Assembly (NCBI GenBank): GCA_964057225.1
Contig: OZ059897.1
Span: 2,542,001-2,606,000 of the forward strand
DNA: 64,000 nt
Direction of reading: 5' to 3'
Source of the DNA: Auanema rhodensis
Lineage: Eukaryota; Nematoda; Chromadorea; Rhabditida; Rhabditidae
This document shows, piece after piece, positions 10,301 to 22,815 of this stretch. The translations under genes and the position numbers were made by a program. The notes below the pieces were generated by a model that did no database searches, was not told where the DNA came from, and saw nothing but the letters and a program-made list of their open reading frames with translations. Numbering within the stretch: the first letter of the stretch is position 1; each line of letters opens with the position of its first letter.

Positions 10301-13300
10301 ACCCTGAAGAAATGATTTTTTCGTTGAAAAACATTGTCCATCGTATTCGTCTTGAAAAAAGAAATCTAAAAACATCTACTTTTTGTGAAATTATTTAGAA
10401 ATTTTTCGGGAAAATTTTTGTCAAAATGTTTTTGGAAGCAATGTTGAGTGTACATGGGAACTCAACATACACTAATGCATTATTTTTCAAACGATCATAA
10501 CTAATTTTTGTATAGAGCGTTTCTCAATGTAGTATAGTGCATTCGATGCGGATTTTTAAGCTGCGTTGATCTGTGTTATCAGATTTGAGTTAACTTAAAA
10601 ATGCACCGAGATATCAACTGATATATGTTCACACTTATATCCTCGATTTTCACCCTGAAGAAATGATTTTTTCGTTGAAAAACATTGTCCATCGTATTCG
10701 TCTTGAAAAAAGAAATCTAAAAACATCTACTTTTTGTGAAATTATTTAGAAATTTTTCGGAAAAATTTTTGTCAAAATGTTTTTGGAAGCAATGTTGAGT
10801 GTACATGGGAACTCAACATACACTAATGCATTATTTTTCAAACGATCATAACTAATTTTTGTATAGAGCGTTTCTCATTGTAGTATAGTGCATTCGATGC
10901 GGATTTTCAAGCTGCGTTGATCTGTGTTATCAGATTTGAGTTAACTTAAAAATGCACCGAGATATCAACTGATATAGGTTCACACTTGTATCCTCGATTT
11001 TCACCCTGAAGAAATGATTTTTTCGTTGAAAAACATTGTCCATCGTATTCGTCTTGAAAAAAAGAATCTAAAAACATCTACTTTTTGTGAAATTATTCAG
11101 AAATTTTTCGGGAAAATTTTTGTCAAAATGTTTTTGGAAGCAATGTTGAGTGTACATGGGAACTCAACATACACTAATGCATTATTTTTCAAACGATCAT
11201 AACTAATTTTTGTATAGAGCGTTTCTCAATGTAGTATAGTGCATTCGATGCGGATTTTTAAGCTGCGTTGATCTGTGTTATCAGATTTGAGTTAGCTTAA
11301 AAATGCACCGAGATATCAACTGATATAGGTTCACACTTATATCCTCGATTTTCACCCTGAAGAAATGATTTTTTCGTTGAATAACATTGTCCATCGTCTT
11401 CGTCTTAAAAAAAGAAATCTAAAAACTCCTACTTTTTGTGAAATTATTTAGAAATTTTTCGGGAAAATTTTTGTCAAAATGTTTTTGGAAGCAATGTTGA
11501 GTGTACATGGGAACTCAACATACACTAATGCATTATTTTTCAAACGATCATAACTAATTTTTGTATAGAGCGTTTCTCAATGTAGTATAGTGCATTCGAT
11601 GCGGATTTTTAAGCTGCGTTGATCTGTGTTATCAGATTTGAGTTAACTTAAAAATGCACCGAGATATCAACTGATATATGTTCACACTTATATCCTCGAT
11701 TTTCACCCTGAAGAAATGATTTTTTCGTTGAAAAACATTGTCCATCGTATTCGTCTTGAAAAAAGGAATCTAAAAACATCTACTTTTTGTGAAATTATTT
11801 AGAAATTTTTCGGGAAAACTTTTGTCAAAATGTTTTTGGAAGCAATGTTGAGCGTACATGGGAACTCAACATACACTAATGCATTATTTTTCAAACGATC
11901 ATAACTAATTTTTGTATAGAGCGTTTCTCAATGTAGTATAGTGCATTCGATGCGGATTTTTAAGCTGCGTTGATCTGTGTTATCAGATTTGAGTTAACTT
12001 AAAAATGCACCGAGATATCAACTGATATATGTTCACACTTATATCCTCGATTTTCACCCTGAAGAAATGATTTTTTCGTTGAAAAACATTGTCCATCGTA
12101 TTCGTCTTGAAAAAAGAAATCTAAAAACATCTACTTTTTGTGAAATTATTTAGAAATTTTTCGGGAAAATTTTTGTCAAAATGTTTTTGGAAGCAATGTT
12201 GAGTGTACATGGGAACTCAACATACACTAATGCATTATTTTTCAAACGATCATAACTAATTTTTGTATAGAGCGTTTCTCATTGTAGTATAGTGCATTCG
12301 ATGCGGATTTTCAAGCTGCGTTGATCTGTGTTATCAGATTTGAGTTAACTTAAAAATGCACCGAGATATCAACTGATATAGGTTCACACTTGTATCCTCG
12401 ATTTTCACCCTGAAGAAATGATTTTTTCGTTGAAAAACATTGTCCATCGTATTCGTCTTGAAAAAAGGAATCTAAAAACATCTACTTTTTGTGAAATTAT
12501 TCAGAAATTTTTCGGGAAAATTTTTGTCAAAATGTTTTTTGAAGCAATGTTGAGTGTACATAGGAACTCAACATACACTAATGCATTATTTTTCAAACGA
12601 TCATAAATAATTTTTGTATAGAGCGTTTCTCAATGTAGTATAGTGCATTCGATGCAAATTTTTAAGCTGCGTTGATCTGTGTTATCAGATTTGAGTTAAC
12701 TTAAAAATGCACCGAGATATCAACTGATATAGGTTCACACTTATATCCTCGATTTTCACCCTGAAGAAATGATTTTTTCGTTGAATAACATTGTCCATCG
12801 TCTTCGTCTTGAAAAAAGGAATCTAAAAACATCTACTTTTTGTGAAATTATTTAGAAATTTTTCGGGAAAATTTTTGTCAAAATGTTTTTGGAAGCAATG
12901 TTGAGTGTACATGGGAACTCAACATACACTAATGCATTATTTTTCAAACGATCATAACTAATTTTTGTATAGAGCGTTTCTCAATGTAGTATAGTGCATT
13001 CGATGCGGATTTTTAAGCTGCGTTGATCTGTGTTATCAGATTTGAGTTAACTTAAAAATGCACCGAGACATCAACTGATATATGTTCACACTTATATCCT
13101 CGATTTTCACCCTGAAGAAATGATTTTTTCGTTGAAAAACATTGTCCATCGTATTCGTCTTGAAAAAAGAAATCTAAAAACATCTACTTTTTGTGAAATT
13201 ATTTAGAAATTTTTCGGGAAAATTTTTGTCAAAATGTTTTTGGAAGCAATGTTGAGTGTACATAGGAACTCAACATACACTAATGCATTATTTTTCAAAC

Positions 13301-14742
13301 GATCATAAATAATTTTTGTATAGAGCGTTTCTCAATGTAGTATAGTGCATTCGATGCGGATTTTTAAGCTGCGTTGATCTGTGTTATCAGATTTGAGTTA
13401 ACTTAAAAATGCACCGAGATATCAACTGATATAGGTTCACACTTATATCCTCGATTTTCACCCTGAAGAAATGATTTTTTCGTTGAATAACATTGTCCAT
13501 CGTCTTCGTCTTGAAAAAAGGAATCTAAAAACATCTACTTTTTGTAAAATTATTTAGAAATTTTTCGGGAAAATTTTTGTCAAAATGTTTTTGGAAGCAA
13601 TGTTGAGTGTACATGGGAACTCAACATACACTAATGCATTATTTTTCAAACGATCATAACTAATTTTTGTATAGAGCGTTTCTCAATGTAGTATAGTGCA
13701 TTCGATGCGGATTTTTAAGCTGCGTTGATCTGTGTTATCAGATTTGAGTTAGCTTAAAAATGCACCGAGATATCAACTGATATAGGTTCACACTTATATC
13801 CTCGATTTTCACCCTGAAGAAATGATTTTTTCGTTGAATAACATTGTCCATCGTCTTCGTCTTAAAAAAAGGAATCTAAAAACATCTACTTTTTGTGAAA
13901 TTATTTAGAAATTTTTCGGGAAAATTTTTGTCAAAATGTTTTTGGAAGCAAAGTTGAGTGTACATGGGAACTCAACATACACTAATGCATTATTTTTCAA
14001 ACGATCATAACTAATTTTTGTATAGAGCGTTTCTCATTGTAGTATAGTGCATTCGATGCGGATTTTCAAGCTGCGTTGATCTGTGTTATCAGATTTGAGT
14101 TAACTTAAAAATGCACCGAGATATCAACTGATATAGGTTCACACTTGTATCCTCGATTTTCACCCTGAAGAAATGATTTTTTCGTTGAAAAACATTGTCC
14201 ATCGTATTCGTCTTGAAAAAAGGAATCTAAAAACATCTACTTTTTGTGAAATTATTTAGAAATTTTTCGGGAAAATTTTTGTCAAAATGTTTTTGGAAGC
14301 AATGTTGAGTGTACATAGGAACTCAACATACACTAATGCATTATTTTTCAAACGATCATAACTAATTTTTGTATAGAGCGTTTCTCAATGTAGTATAGTG
14401 CATTCGATGCGGATTTTTAAGCTGCGTTGATCTGTGTTATCAGATTTGAGTTAACTTAAAAATGCACCGAGATATCAACTGATATAGGTTCACACTTATA
14501 TCCTCGATTTTCACCCTGAAGAAATGATTTTTTCGTTGAATAACATTGTCCATCGTCTTCGTCTTGAAAAAAGGAATCTAAAAACATCTACTTTTTGTGA
14601 AATTATTTAGAAATTTTTCGGGAAAATTTTTGTCAAAATGTTTTTGGAAGCAATGTTGAGTGTACATGGGAACTCAATATACACTAATGCATTATTTTTC
14701 AAACGATCATAACTAATTTTTGTATAGAGCGTTTCTCAATGT
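7372..14742 (+). repeat. 21-monomer higher-order repeat, copy 2 (m22-m42)
   Basis: The order is A' B* C A' A A, B C A' A, B D A A, B C A C C B C, matching copy 1 at about 18 of 21 positions. It departs at m33-m34 (a type-D unit and an A183G unit where copy 1 has T204C variants) and at m40 (a C-like unit with A63G where copy 1 has A). m36 and m38 share C322A (ATAAAT for ATAACT), not present in copy 1 and so acquired after the duplication. A third copy seems to begin at 14743 with an A' monomer but is lost at once. Confidence 0.87.
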
Positions 14743-15795
14743 AGTATAGTGCATTCGATGCGGATTTTTAAGCTGCGTTGATCTGTGTTATCAGATTTGA
14801 GTTAATTTAAAAATGCACCGAGATATCAACTGATATATGTTCACACTTATATCCTCGATTTTCACCCTGAACAAATGATTTTTTCGTTGAAAAACATTGT
14901 CCATCGTATTCGTCTTGAAAAAAGAAATCTAAAAACATCTACTTTTTGTGAAATTATTTAGAAATTTTTCGGGAAAATTTTTGTCAAAATGTTTTTGGAA
15001 GCAATGTTGAGTGTACATGGGAACTCAACATACACTAATGCATTATTTTTCAAACGATCATAACTAATTTTTGTATAGAGCGTTTCTCAATGTAGTATAG
15101 TGCATTCGATGCGGATTTTTAAGCTGCGTTGATCTGTGTTATCAGATTTGAGTTAACTTAAAAATGCACCGAGATATCAACTGATATATGTTCACACTTA
15201 TATCCTCGATTTTCACCCTGAAGAAATGATTTTTTCGTTGAAAAACATTGTCCATCGTATTCGTCTTGAAAAAAGAAATCTAAAAACATCTACTTTTTGT
15301 GAAATTATTTAGAAATTTTTCGGGAAAATTTTTGTCAAAATGTTTTTGGAAGCAATGTTGAGTGTACATGGGAACTCAACATACACTAATGCATTATTTT
15401 TCAAACGATCATAACTAATTTTTGTATAGAGCGTTTCTCAATGTAGTATAATGCATTCGATGCGGATTTTTAAGCTGCGTTGATCTGTGTTATCAGATTT
15501 GAGTTAGCTTAAAAATGCACCGAGATATCAACTGATATAGGTTCACACATATATCCTCGATTTTCACCCTGAAGAAATGATTTTTTCGTTGAATAACATT
15601 GTCCATCGTCTTCGTCTTAAAAAAAGAAATCTAAAAACTCCTACTTTTTGTGAAATTATTTAGAAATTTTTCGGGAAAATTTTTGTCACAATGTTTTTGG
15701 AAGCAATGTTGAGTGTACATGGGAACTCAACATACACTAATGCATTATTTTTCAAACTATCATAACTAATTTTTGTATAGAGCGTTTCTTAATGT
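14743..15795 (+). repeat. Irregular monomers m43-m45 (A', A, D)
   Basis: This is the transition between the 21-monomer and 3-monomer HORs. m43 is an A' unit with G130C, in the register expected of a third 21-monomer copy. m44 is plain A. m45 is type D and carries private changes G7A, T105A and G314T plus A245C and C346T. No gene is seen. Confidence 0.8.
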
Positions 15796-18700
15796 AGTAT
15801 AGTGCATTCGATGCGGATTTTTAAGCTGCGTTGATCTGTGTTATCAGATTTGAGTTAGCTTAAAAATGCACCGAGATATCAACTGATATATGTTCACACT
15901 TATATCCTCGATTTTCACCCTGAAGAAATGATTTTTTCGTTGAATAACATTGTCCATCGTCTTCGTCTTGAAAAAAGGAATCTAAAAACATCTACTTTTT
16001 GTGAAATTATTTAGAAATTTTTCGGGAAAATTTTTGTCAAAATGTTTTTGGAAGCAATGTTGAGTGTACATGGGAACTCAACATACACTAATGCATTATT
16101 TTTCAAACGATCATAACTAATTTTTGTATAGAGCGTTTCTCAATGTAGTATAGTGCATTCGATGCGGATTTTTAAGCTGCGTTGATCTGTGTTATCAGAT
16201 TTGAGGTAACTTAAAAATGCACCGAGATATCAACTGATATATGTTCACACTTATATCCTCGATTTTCACCCTGAAGAAATGATTTTTTCGTTGAAAAACA
16301 TTGTCCATCGTATTCGTCTTGAAAAAAGAAATCTAAAAACAGCTACTTTTTGTGAAATTATTCAGAAATTTTTCGGGAAAATTTTTGTCAAAATGTTTTT
16401 GGAAGCAATGTTGAGTGTACATGGGAACTCAACATACACTAATGCATTATTTTTCAAACGATCATAACTAATTTTTGTATAGAGCGTTTCTCATTGTAGT
16501 ATAGTGCATTCGATGCGGATTTTCAAGCTGCGTTGATCTGTGTTATCAGATTTGAGTTAACTTAAAAATGCACCGAGATATCAACTGATATAGGTTCACA
16601 CTTGTATCCTCGATTTTCACCCTGAAGAAATGATTTTTTCGTTGAAAAACATTGTCCATCGTATTCGTCTTGAAAAAAGGAATCTAAAAACATCTACTTT
16701 TTGTGAAATTATTTAGAAATTTTTCGGGAAAATTTTTGTCAAAATGTTTTTGGAAGCAATGTTGAGTGTACATGGGAACTCAACATACACTAATGCATTA
16801 TTTTTCAAACGATCATAACTAATTTTTGTATAGAGCGTTTCTCAATGTAGTATAGTGCATTCGATTCGGATTTTTAAGCTGCGTTGATCTGTGTTATCAG
16901 ATTTGAGTTAGCTTAAAAATGCACCGAGATATCAAGTGATATATGTTCACACTTATATCCTCGATTTTCACCCTGAAGAAATGATTTTTTCGTTGAATAA
17001 CATTGTCCATCGTCTTCGTCTTGAAAAAAGGAATCTAAAAACATCTACTTTTTGTGAAATTATTTAGAAATTTTTCGGGAAAATTTTTGTCAAAATGTTT
17101 TTGGAAGCAATGTTGAGTGTACATGGGAACTCAACATACACTAATGCATTATTTTTCAAACGATCATAACTAATTTTTGTATAGAGCGTTTCTCAATGTA
17201 GTATAGTGCATTCGATGCGGATTTTTAAGCTGCGTTGATCTGTGTTATCAGATTTGAGGTAACTTAAAAATGCACCGAGATATCAACTGATATATGTTCA
17301 CACTTATATCCTCGATTTTCACCCTGAAGAAATGATTTTTTCGTTGAAAAACATTGTCCATCGTATTCGTCTTGAAAAAAGAAATCTAAAAACAGCTACT
17401 TTTTGTGAAATTATTCAGAAATTTTTCGGGAAAATTTTTGTCAAAATGTTTTTGGAAGCAATGTTGAGTGTACATGGGAACTCAACATACACTAATGCAT
17501 TATTTTTCAAACGATCATAACTAATTTTTGTATAGAGCGTTTCTCATTGTAGTATAGTGCATTCGATGCGGATTTTCAAGCTGCGTTGATCTGTGTTATC
17601 AGATTTGAGTTAACTTAAAAATGCACCGAGATATCAACTGATATAGGTTCACACTTGTATCCTCGATTTTCACCCTGAAGAAATGATTTTTTCGTTGAAA
17701 AACATTGTCCATCGTATTCGTCTTGAAAAAAGGAATCTAAAAACATCTACTTTTTGTGAAATTATTTAGAAATTTTTCGGGAAAATTTTTGTCAAAATGT
17801 TTTTGGAAGCAATGTTGAGTGTACATGGGAACTCAACATACACTAATGCATTATTTTTCAAACGATCATAACTAATTTTTGTATAGAGCGTTTCTCAATG
17901 TAGTATAGTGCATTCGATTCGGATTTTTAAGCTGCGTTGATCTGTGTTATCAGATTTGAGTTAGCTTAAAAATGCACCGAGATATCAACTGATATATGTT
18001 CACACTTATATCCTCGATTTTCACCCTGAAGAAATGATTTTTTCGTTGAATAACATTGTCCATCGTCTTCGTCTTGAAAAAAGGAATCTAAAAACATCTA
18101 CTTTTTGTGAAATTATTTAGAAATTTTTCGGGAAAATTTTTGTCAAAATGTTTTTGGAAGCAATGTTGAGTGTACATGGGAACTCAACATACACTAATGC
18201 ATTATTTTTCAAACGATCATAACTAATTTTTGTATAGAGCGTTTCTCAATGTAGTATAGTGCATTCGATGCGGATTTTTAAGCTGCGTTGATCTGTGTTA
18301 TCAGATTTGAGGTAACTTAAAAATGCACCGAGATATCAACTGATATATGTTCACACTTATATCCTCGATTTTCACCCTGAAGAAATGATTTTTTCGTTGA
18401 AAAACATTGTCCATCGTATTCGTCTTGAAAAAAGAAATCTAAAAACAGCTACTTTTTGTGAAATTATTCAGAAATTTTTCGGGAAAATTTTTGTCAAAAT
18501 GTTTTTGGAAGCAATGTTGAGTGTACATGGGAACTCAACATACACTAATGCATTATTTTTCAAACGATCATAACTAATTTTTGTATAGAGCGTTTCTCAT
18601 TGTAGTATAGTGCATTCGATGCGGATTTTCAAGCTGCGTTGATCTGTGTTATCAGATTTGAGTTAACTTAAAAATGCACCGAGATATCAACTGATATAAG

Positions 18701-18954
18701 TTCACACTTGTATCCTCGATTTTCACCCTGAAGAAATGATTTTTTCGTTGAAAAACATTGTCCATCGTATTCGTCTTGAAAAAAGGAATCTAAAAACATC
18801 TACTTTTTGTGAAATTATTTAGAAATTTTTCGGGAAAATTTTTGTCAAAATGTTTTTGGAAGCAATGTTGAGTGTACATGGGAACTCAACATACACTAAT
18901 GCATTATTTTTCAAACGATCATAACTAATTTTTGTATAGAGCGTTTCTCATTGT
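15796..18954 (+). repeat. 3-monomer HOR (E-F-B), three copies of 1053 bp
   Basis: Monomers m46-m54 read E F B, E F B, E F B. F units at 16147, 17200 and 18253 share T60G (GAGGTAAC), T196G and T217C. E units at 16849 and 17902 share G18T (GATTCGG), absent from the first E unit (m46), so the second and third copies are more recent than the first. The last B (m54) differs by T96A and a changed right end (A348T). The copies are almost identical, so this looks like the youngest amplification in the left half. Confidence 0.92.
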
Positions 18955-21900
18955 AGTAAAGTGCATTCGATGCGGATTTTCAAGCTGCGTTGATCTGTGT
19001 TATCAGATTTGAGTTAACTTAAAAATGCACCGAGATATCAACTGATATAGGTTCACACTTGTATCCTCGATTTTCACCCTGAAGAAATGATTTTTTCGTT
19101 GAAAAACATTGTCCATCGTATTCGTCTTGAGAAAAGAAATCTGAAAACATCTACTTTTTGTGAAATTATTTAGAAATTTTTCGGGAAAATTTTTGTCAAA
19201 ATGTTTTTGGAAGCAATGTTGAGTGTACATGGGAACTCAACATACACTAATGCATTATTTTTCAAACGATCATAACTAATTTTTGTATAGAGCGTTTCTC
19301 AATGTAGTATAGTGCATTCGATGCGGATTTTTAAGCTGCGTTGATCTGTGTTATCAGATTTGAGTTAGCTTAAAAATGCACCGAGATATCAACTGATATA
19401 GGTTCACACTTATATCCTCGATTTTCACCCTGAAGAAATGATTTTTTCGTTGAATAACATTGTCCATCGTCTTCGTCTTAAAAAAAGAAATCTAAAAACT
19501 CCTACTTTTTGTGAAATTTTTTAGAAATTTTTCGGGAAAATTTTTGTCACAATGTTTTTGGAAGCAATGTTGAGTGTACATGGGAACTCAACATACACTA
19601 ATGCATTATTTTTCAAACGATCATAACTAATTTTTGTATAGAGCGTTTCTCATTGTAGTATAGTGCATTCGATGCGGATTTTCAAGCTGCGTTGATCTGT
19701 GTTATCAGATTTGAGTTAACTTAAAAATGCACCGAGATATCAACTGATATAGGTTCACACTTGTATCCTCGATTTTCACCCTGAAGAAATGATTTTTTCG
19801 TTGAAAAACATTGTCCATCGTATTCGTCTTGAAAAAAGGAATCTAAAAACATCTACTTTTTGTGAAATTATTTAGAAATTTTTCGGGAAAATTTTTGTCA
19901 AAATGTTTTTGGAAGCAATGTTGAGTGTACATGGGAACTCAACATACACTAATGCATTATTTTTCAAACGATCATAACTAATTTTTGTATAGAGCGTTTC
20001 TCAATGTAGTATAGTGCATTCGATGCGGATTTTTAAGCTGCGTTGATCTGTGTTATCAGATTTGAGTTAACTTAAAAATGCACCGAGATATCAACTGATA
20101 TAGGTTCACACTTATATCCTCGATTTTCACCCTGAAGAAATGATTTTTTCGTTGAATAACATTGTCCATCGTCTTCGTCTTAAAAAAAGAAATCTAAAAA
20201 CTCCTACTTTTTGTGAAATTATTTAGAAATTTTTCGGGAAAATTTTTGTCACAATGTTTTTGGAAGCAATGTTGAGTGTACATGGGAACTCAACATGCAC
20301 TAATGCATTATTTTTCAAACGATCATAACTAATTTTTGTATAGAGCGTTTCTCAATGTAGTATAGTGCATTCGATGCGGATTTTTAAGCTGCGTTGATCT
20401 GTGTTATCAGATTTGAGTTAACTTAAAAATGCACCGAGATATCAACTGATATATGTTCACACTTATATCCTCGATTTTCACCCTGAAGAAATGATTTTTT
20501 CGTTGAAAAACATTGTCCATCGTATTCGTCTTGAAAAAAGAAATCTAAAAACATCTACTTTTTGTGAAATTATTTAGAAATTTTTCGGGAAAATTTTTGT
20601 CAAAATGTTTTTGGAAGCAATGTTGAGTGTACATGGGAACTCAACATACACTAATGCATTATTTTTCAAACGATCATAACTAATTTTTGTATAGAGCGTT
20701 TCTCAATGTAGTATAGTGCATTCGATGCGGATTTTTAAGCTGCGTTGATCTGTGTTATCAGATTTGAGTTAACTTAAAAATGCACCGAGATATCAACTGA
20801 TATATGTTCACACTTATATCCTCGATTTTCACCCTGAAGAAATGATTTTTTCGTTGAAAAACATTGTCCATCGTATTTGTCTTGAAAAAAGAAATCTAAA
20901 AACATCTACTTTTTGTGAAATTATTCAGAAATTTTTCGGGAAAATTTTTGTCAAAATGTTTTTGGAAGCAATGTTGAGTGTACATGGGAACTCAACATAC
21001 ACTAATGCATTATTTTTCAAACGATCATAACTAATTTTTGTATAGAGCGTTTCTCATTGTAGTATAGTGCATTCGATGCGGATTTTCAAGCTGCGTTGAT
21101 CTGTGTTATCAGATTTGAGTTAACTTAAAAATGCACCGAGATATCAACTGATATAGGTTCACACTTGTATCCTCGATTTTCACCCTGAAGAAATGATTTT
21201 TTCGTTGAAAAACATTGTCCATCGTATTCGTCTTGAAAAAAGGAATCTAAAAACATCTACTTTTTGTGAAATTATTTAGAAATTTTTCGGGAAAATTTCT
21301 GTCAAAATGTTTTTGGAAGCAATGTTGAGTGTACATGGGAACTCAACATACACTAATGCATTATTTTTCAAACGATCATAACTAATTTTTGTATAGAGCG
21401 TTTCTCATTGTAGTATAGTGCATTCGATGCGGATTTTCAAGCTGCGTTGATCTGTGTTATCAGATTTGAGTTAGCTTAAAAATGCACCGAGATATCAACT
21501 GATATATGTTCACACTTATATCCTCGATTTTCACCCTGAAGAAATGATTTTTTCGTTGAAAAACATTGTCCATCGTATTCGTCTTGAAAAAAGAAATCTA
21601 AAAACAGCTACTTTTTGTGAAATTATTCAGAAATTTTTCGGGAAAATTTTTGTCAAAATGTTTTTGGAAGCAATGTTGAGTGTACATGGGAACTCAACAT
21701 ACACTAATGCATTATTTTTCAAACGATCATAACTAATTTTTGTATAGAGCGTTTCTCATTGTAGTATAGTGCATTCGATGCGGATTTTCAAGCTGCGTTG
21801 ATCTGTGTTATCAGATTTGAGTTAACTTAAAAATGCACCGAGATATCAACTGATATAGGTTCACACTTGTATCCTCGATTTTCACCCTGAAGAAATGATT

Positions 21901-22815
21901 TTTTCGTTGAAAAACATTGTCCATCGTATTCGTCTTGAAAAAAGGAATCTAAAAACATCTACTTTTTGTGAAATTATCTAGAAATTTTTCGGGAAACTTT
22001 TTGTCAAAATGTTTTTGGAAGCAATGTTGAGTGTACATGGGAACTCAACATACACTAATGCATTATTTTTCAAACGATCATAACTAATTTTTGTATAGAG
22101 CGTTTCTCAATGTAGTATAGTGCATTCGATGCGGATTTTTAAGCTGCGTTGATCTGTGTTATCAGATTTGAGTTAACTTAAAAATGCACCGAGATATCAA
22201 CTGATATAGGTTCACACTTATATCCTCGATTTTCACCCTGAAGAAATGATTTTTTCGTTGAATAACATTGTCCATCGTCTTCGTCTTGAAAAAAGAAATC
22301 TAAAAACATCTACTTTTTGTGAAATTAGTTAGAAATTTTTCGGGAAAATTTTTGTCAAAATGTTTTTGGAAGCAATGTTGAGTGTACATGGGAACTCAAC
22401 ATACACTAATGCATTATTTTTCAAACGATCATAACTAATTTTTGTATAGAGCGTTTCTCAATGTAGTATAGTGCATTCGATGCGGATTTTTAAGCTGCGT
22501 CGATCTGTGTTATCAGATTTGAGTTAACTTAAAAATGCACCGAGATATCAACTGATATAGGTTCACACTTATATCCTCGATTTTCACCCTGAAGAAATGA
22601 TTTTTTCGTTGAATAACATTGTCCATCGTCTTCGTCTTGAAAAAAGGAATCTAAAAACATCTACTTTTTGTGAAATTATTTAGAAATTTTTCGGGAAAAT
22701 TTTTGTCAAAATGTTTTTGGAAGCAATGTTGAGTGTACATGGGAACTCAACATACACTAATGCATTATTTTTCAAACGATCATAACTAATTTTTGTATAA
22801 GGCGTTTCTCAATGT
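18955..22815 (+). repeat. Irregular mosaic of monomers m55-m65
   Basis: The order is B-like, D, B, D, A, A, B, F, B, C, C with no clear multi-monomer period. m55 has unusual changes: T5A, and A176G and A189G in the A-rich stretch. m58 is a D unit lacking A63G and has A290G. m62 is an F unit with a B-type left end (T27C). m63 has T216C and A234C. m64 has T215G (TTAGTTAG), a marker that returns in the HOR at 26326-34047. m65 has T37C and a changed right end (GTATAAGGCG). No gene is seen. Confidence 0.8.

Noticed and set aside
19003-19230. 75-codon - strand ORFs at 19003-19230 and 62461-62688
   Set aside because: Both arise where A189G removes an antisense TAG in a single monomer. The other monomers have the stop. 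No coding signature is seen.
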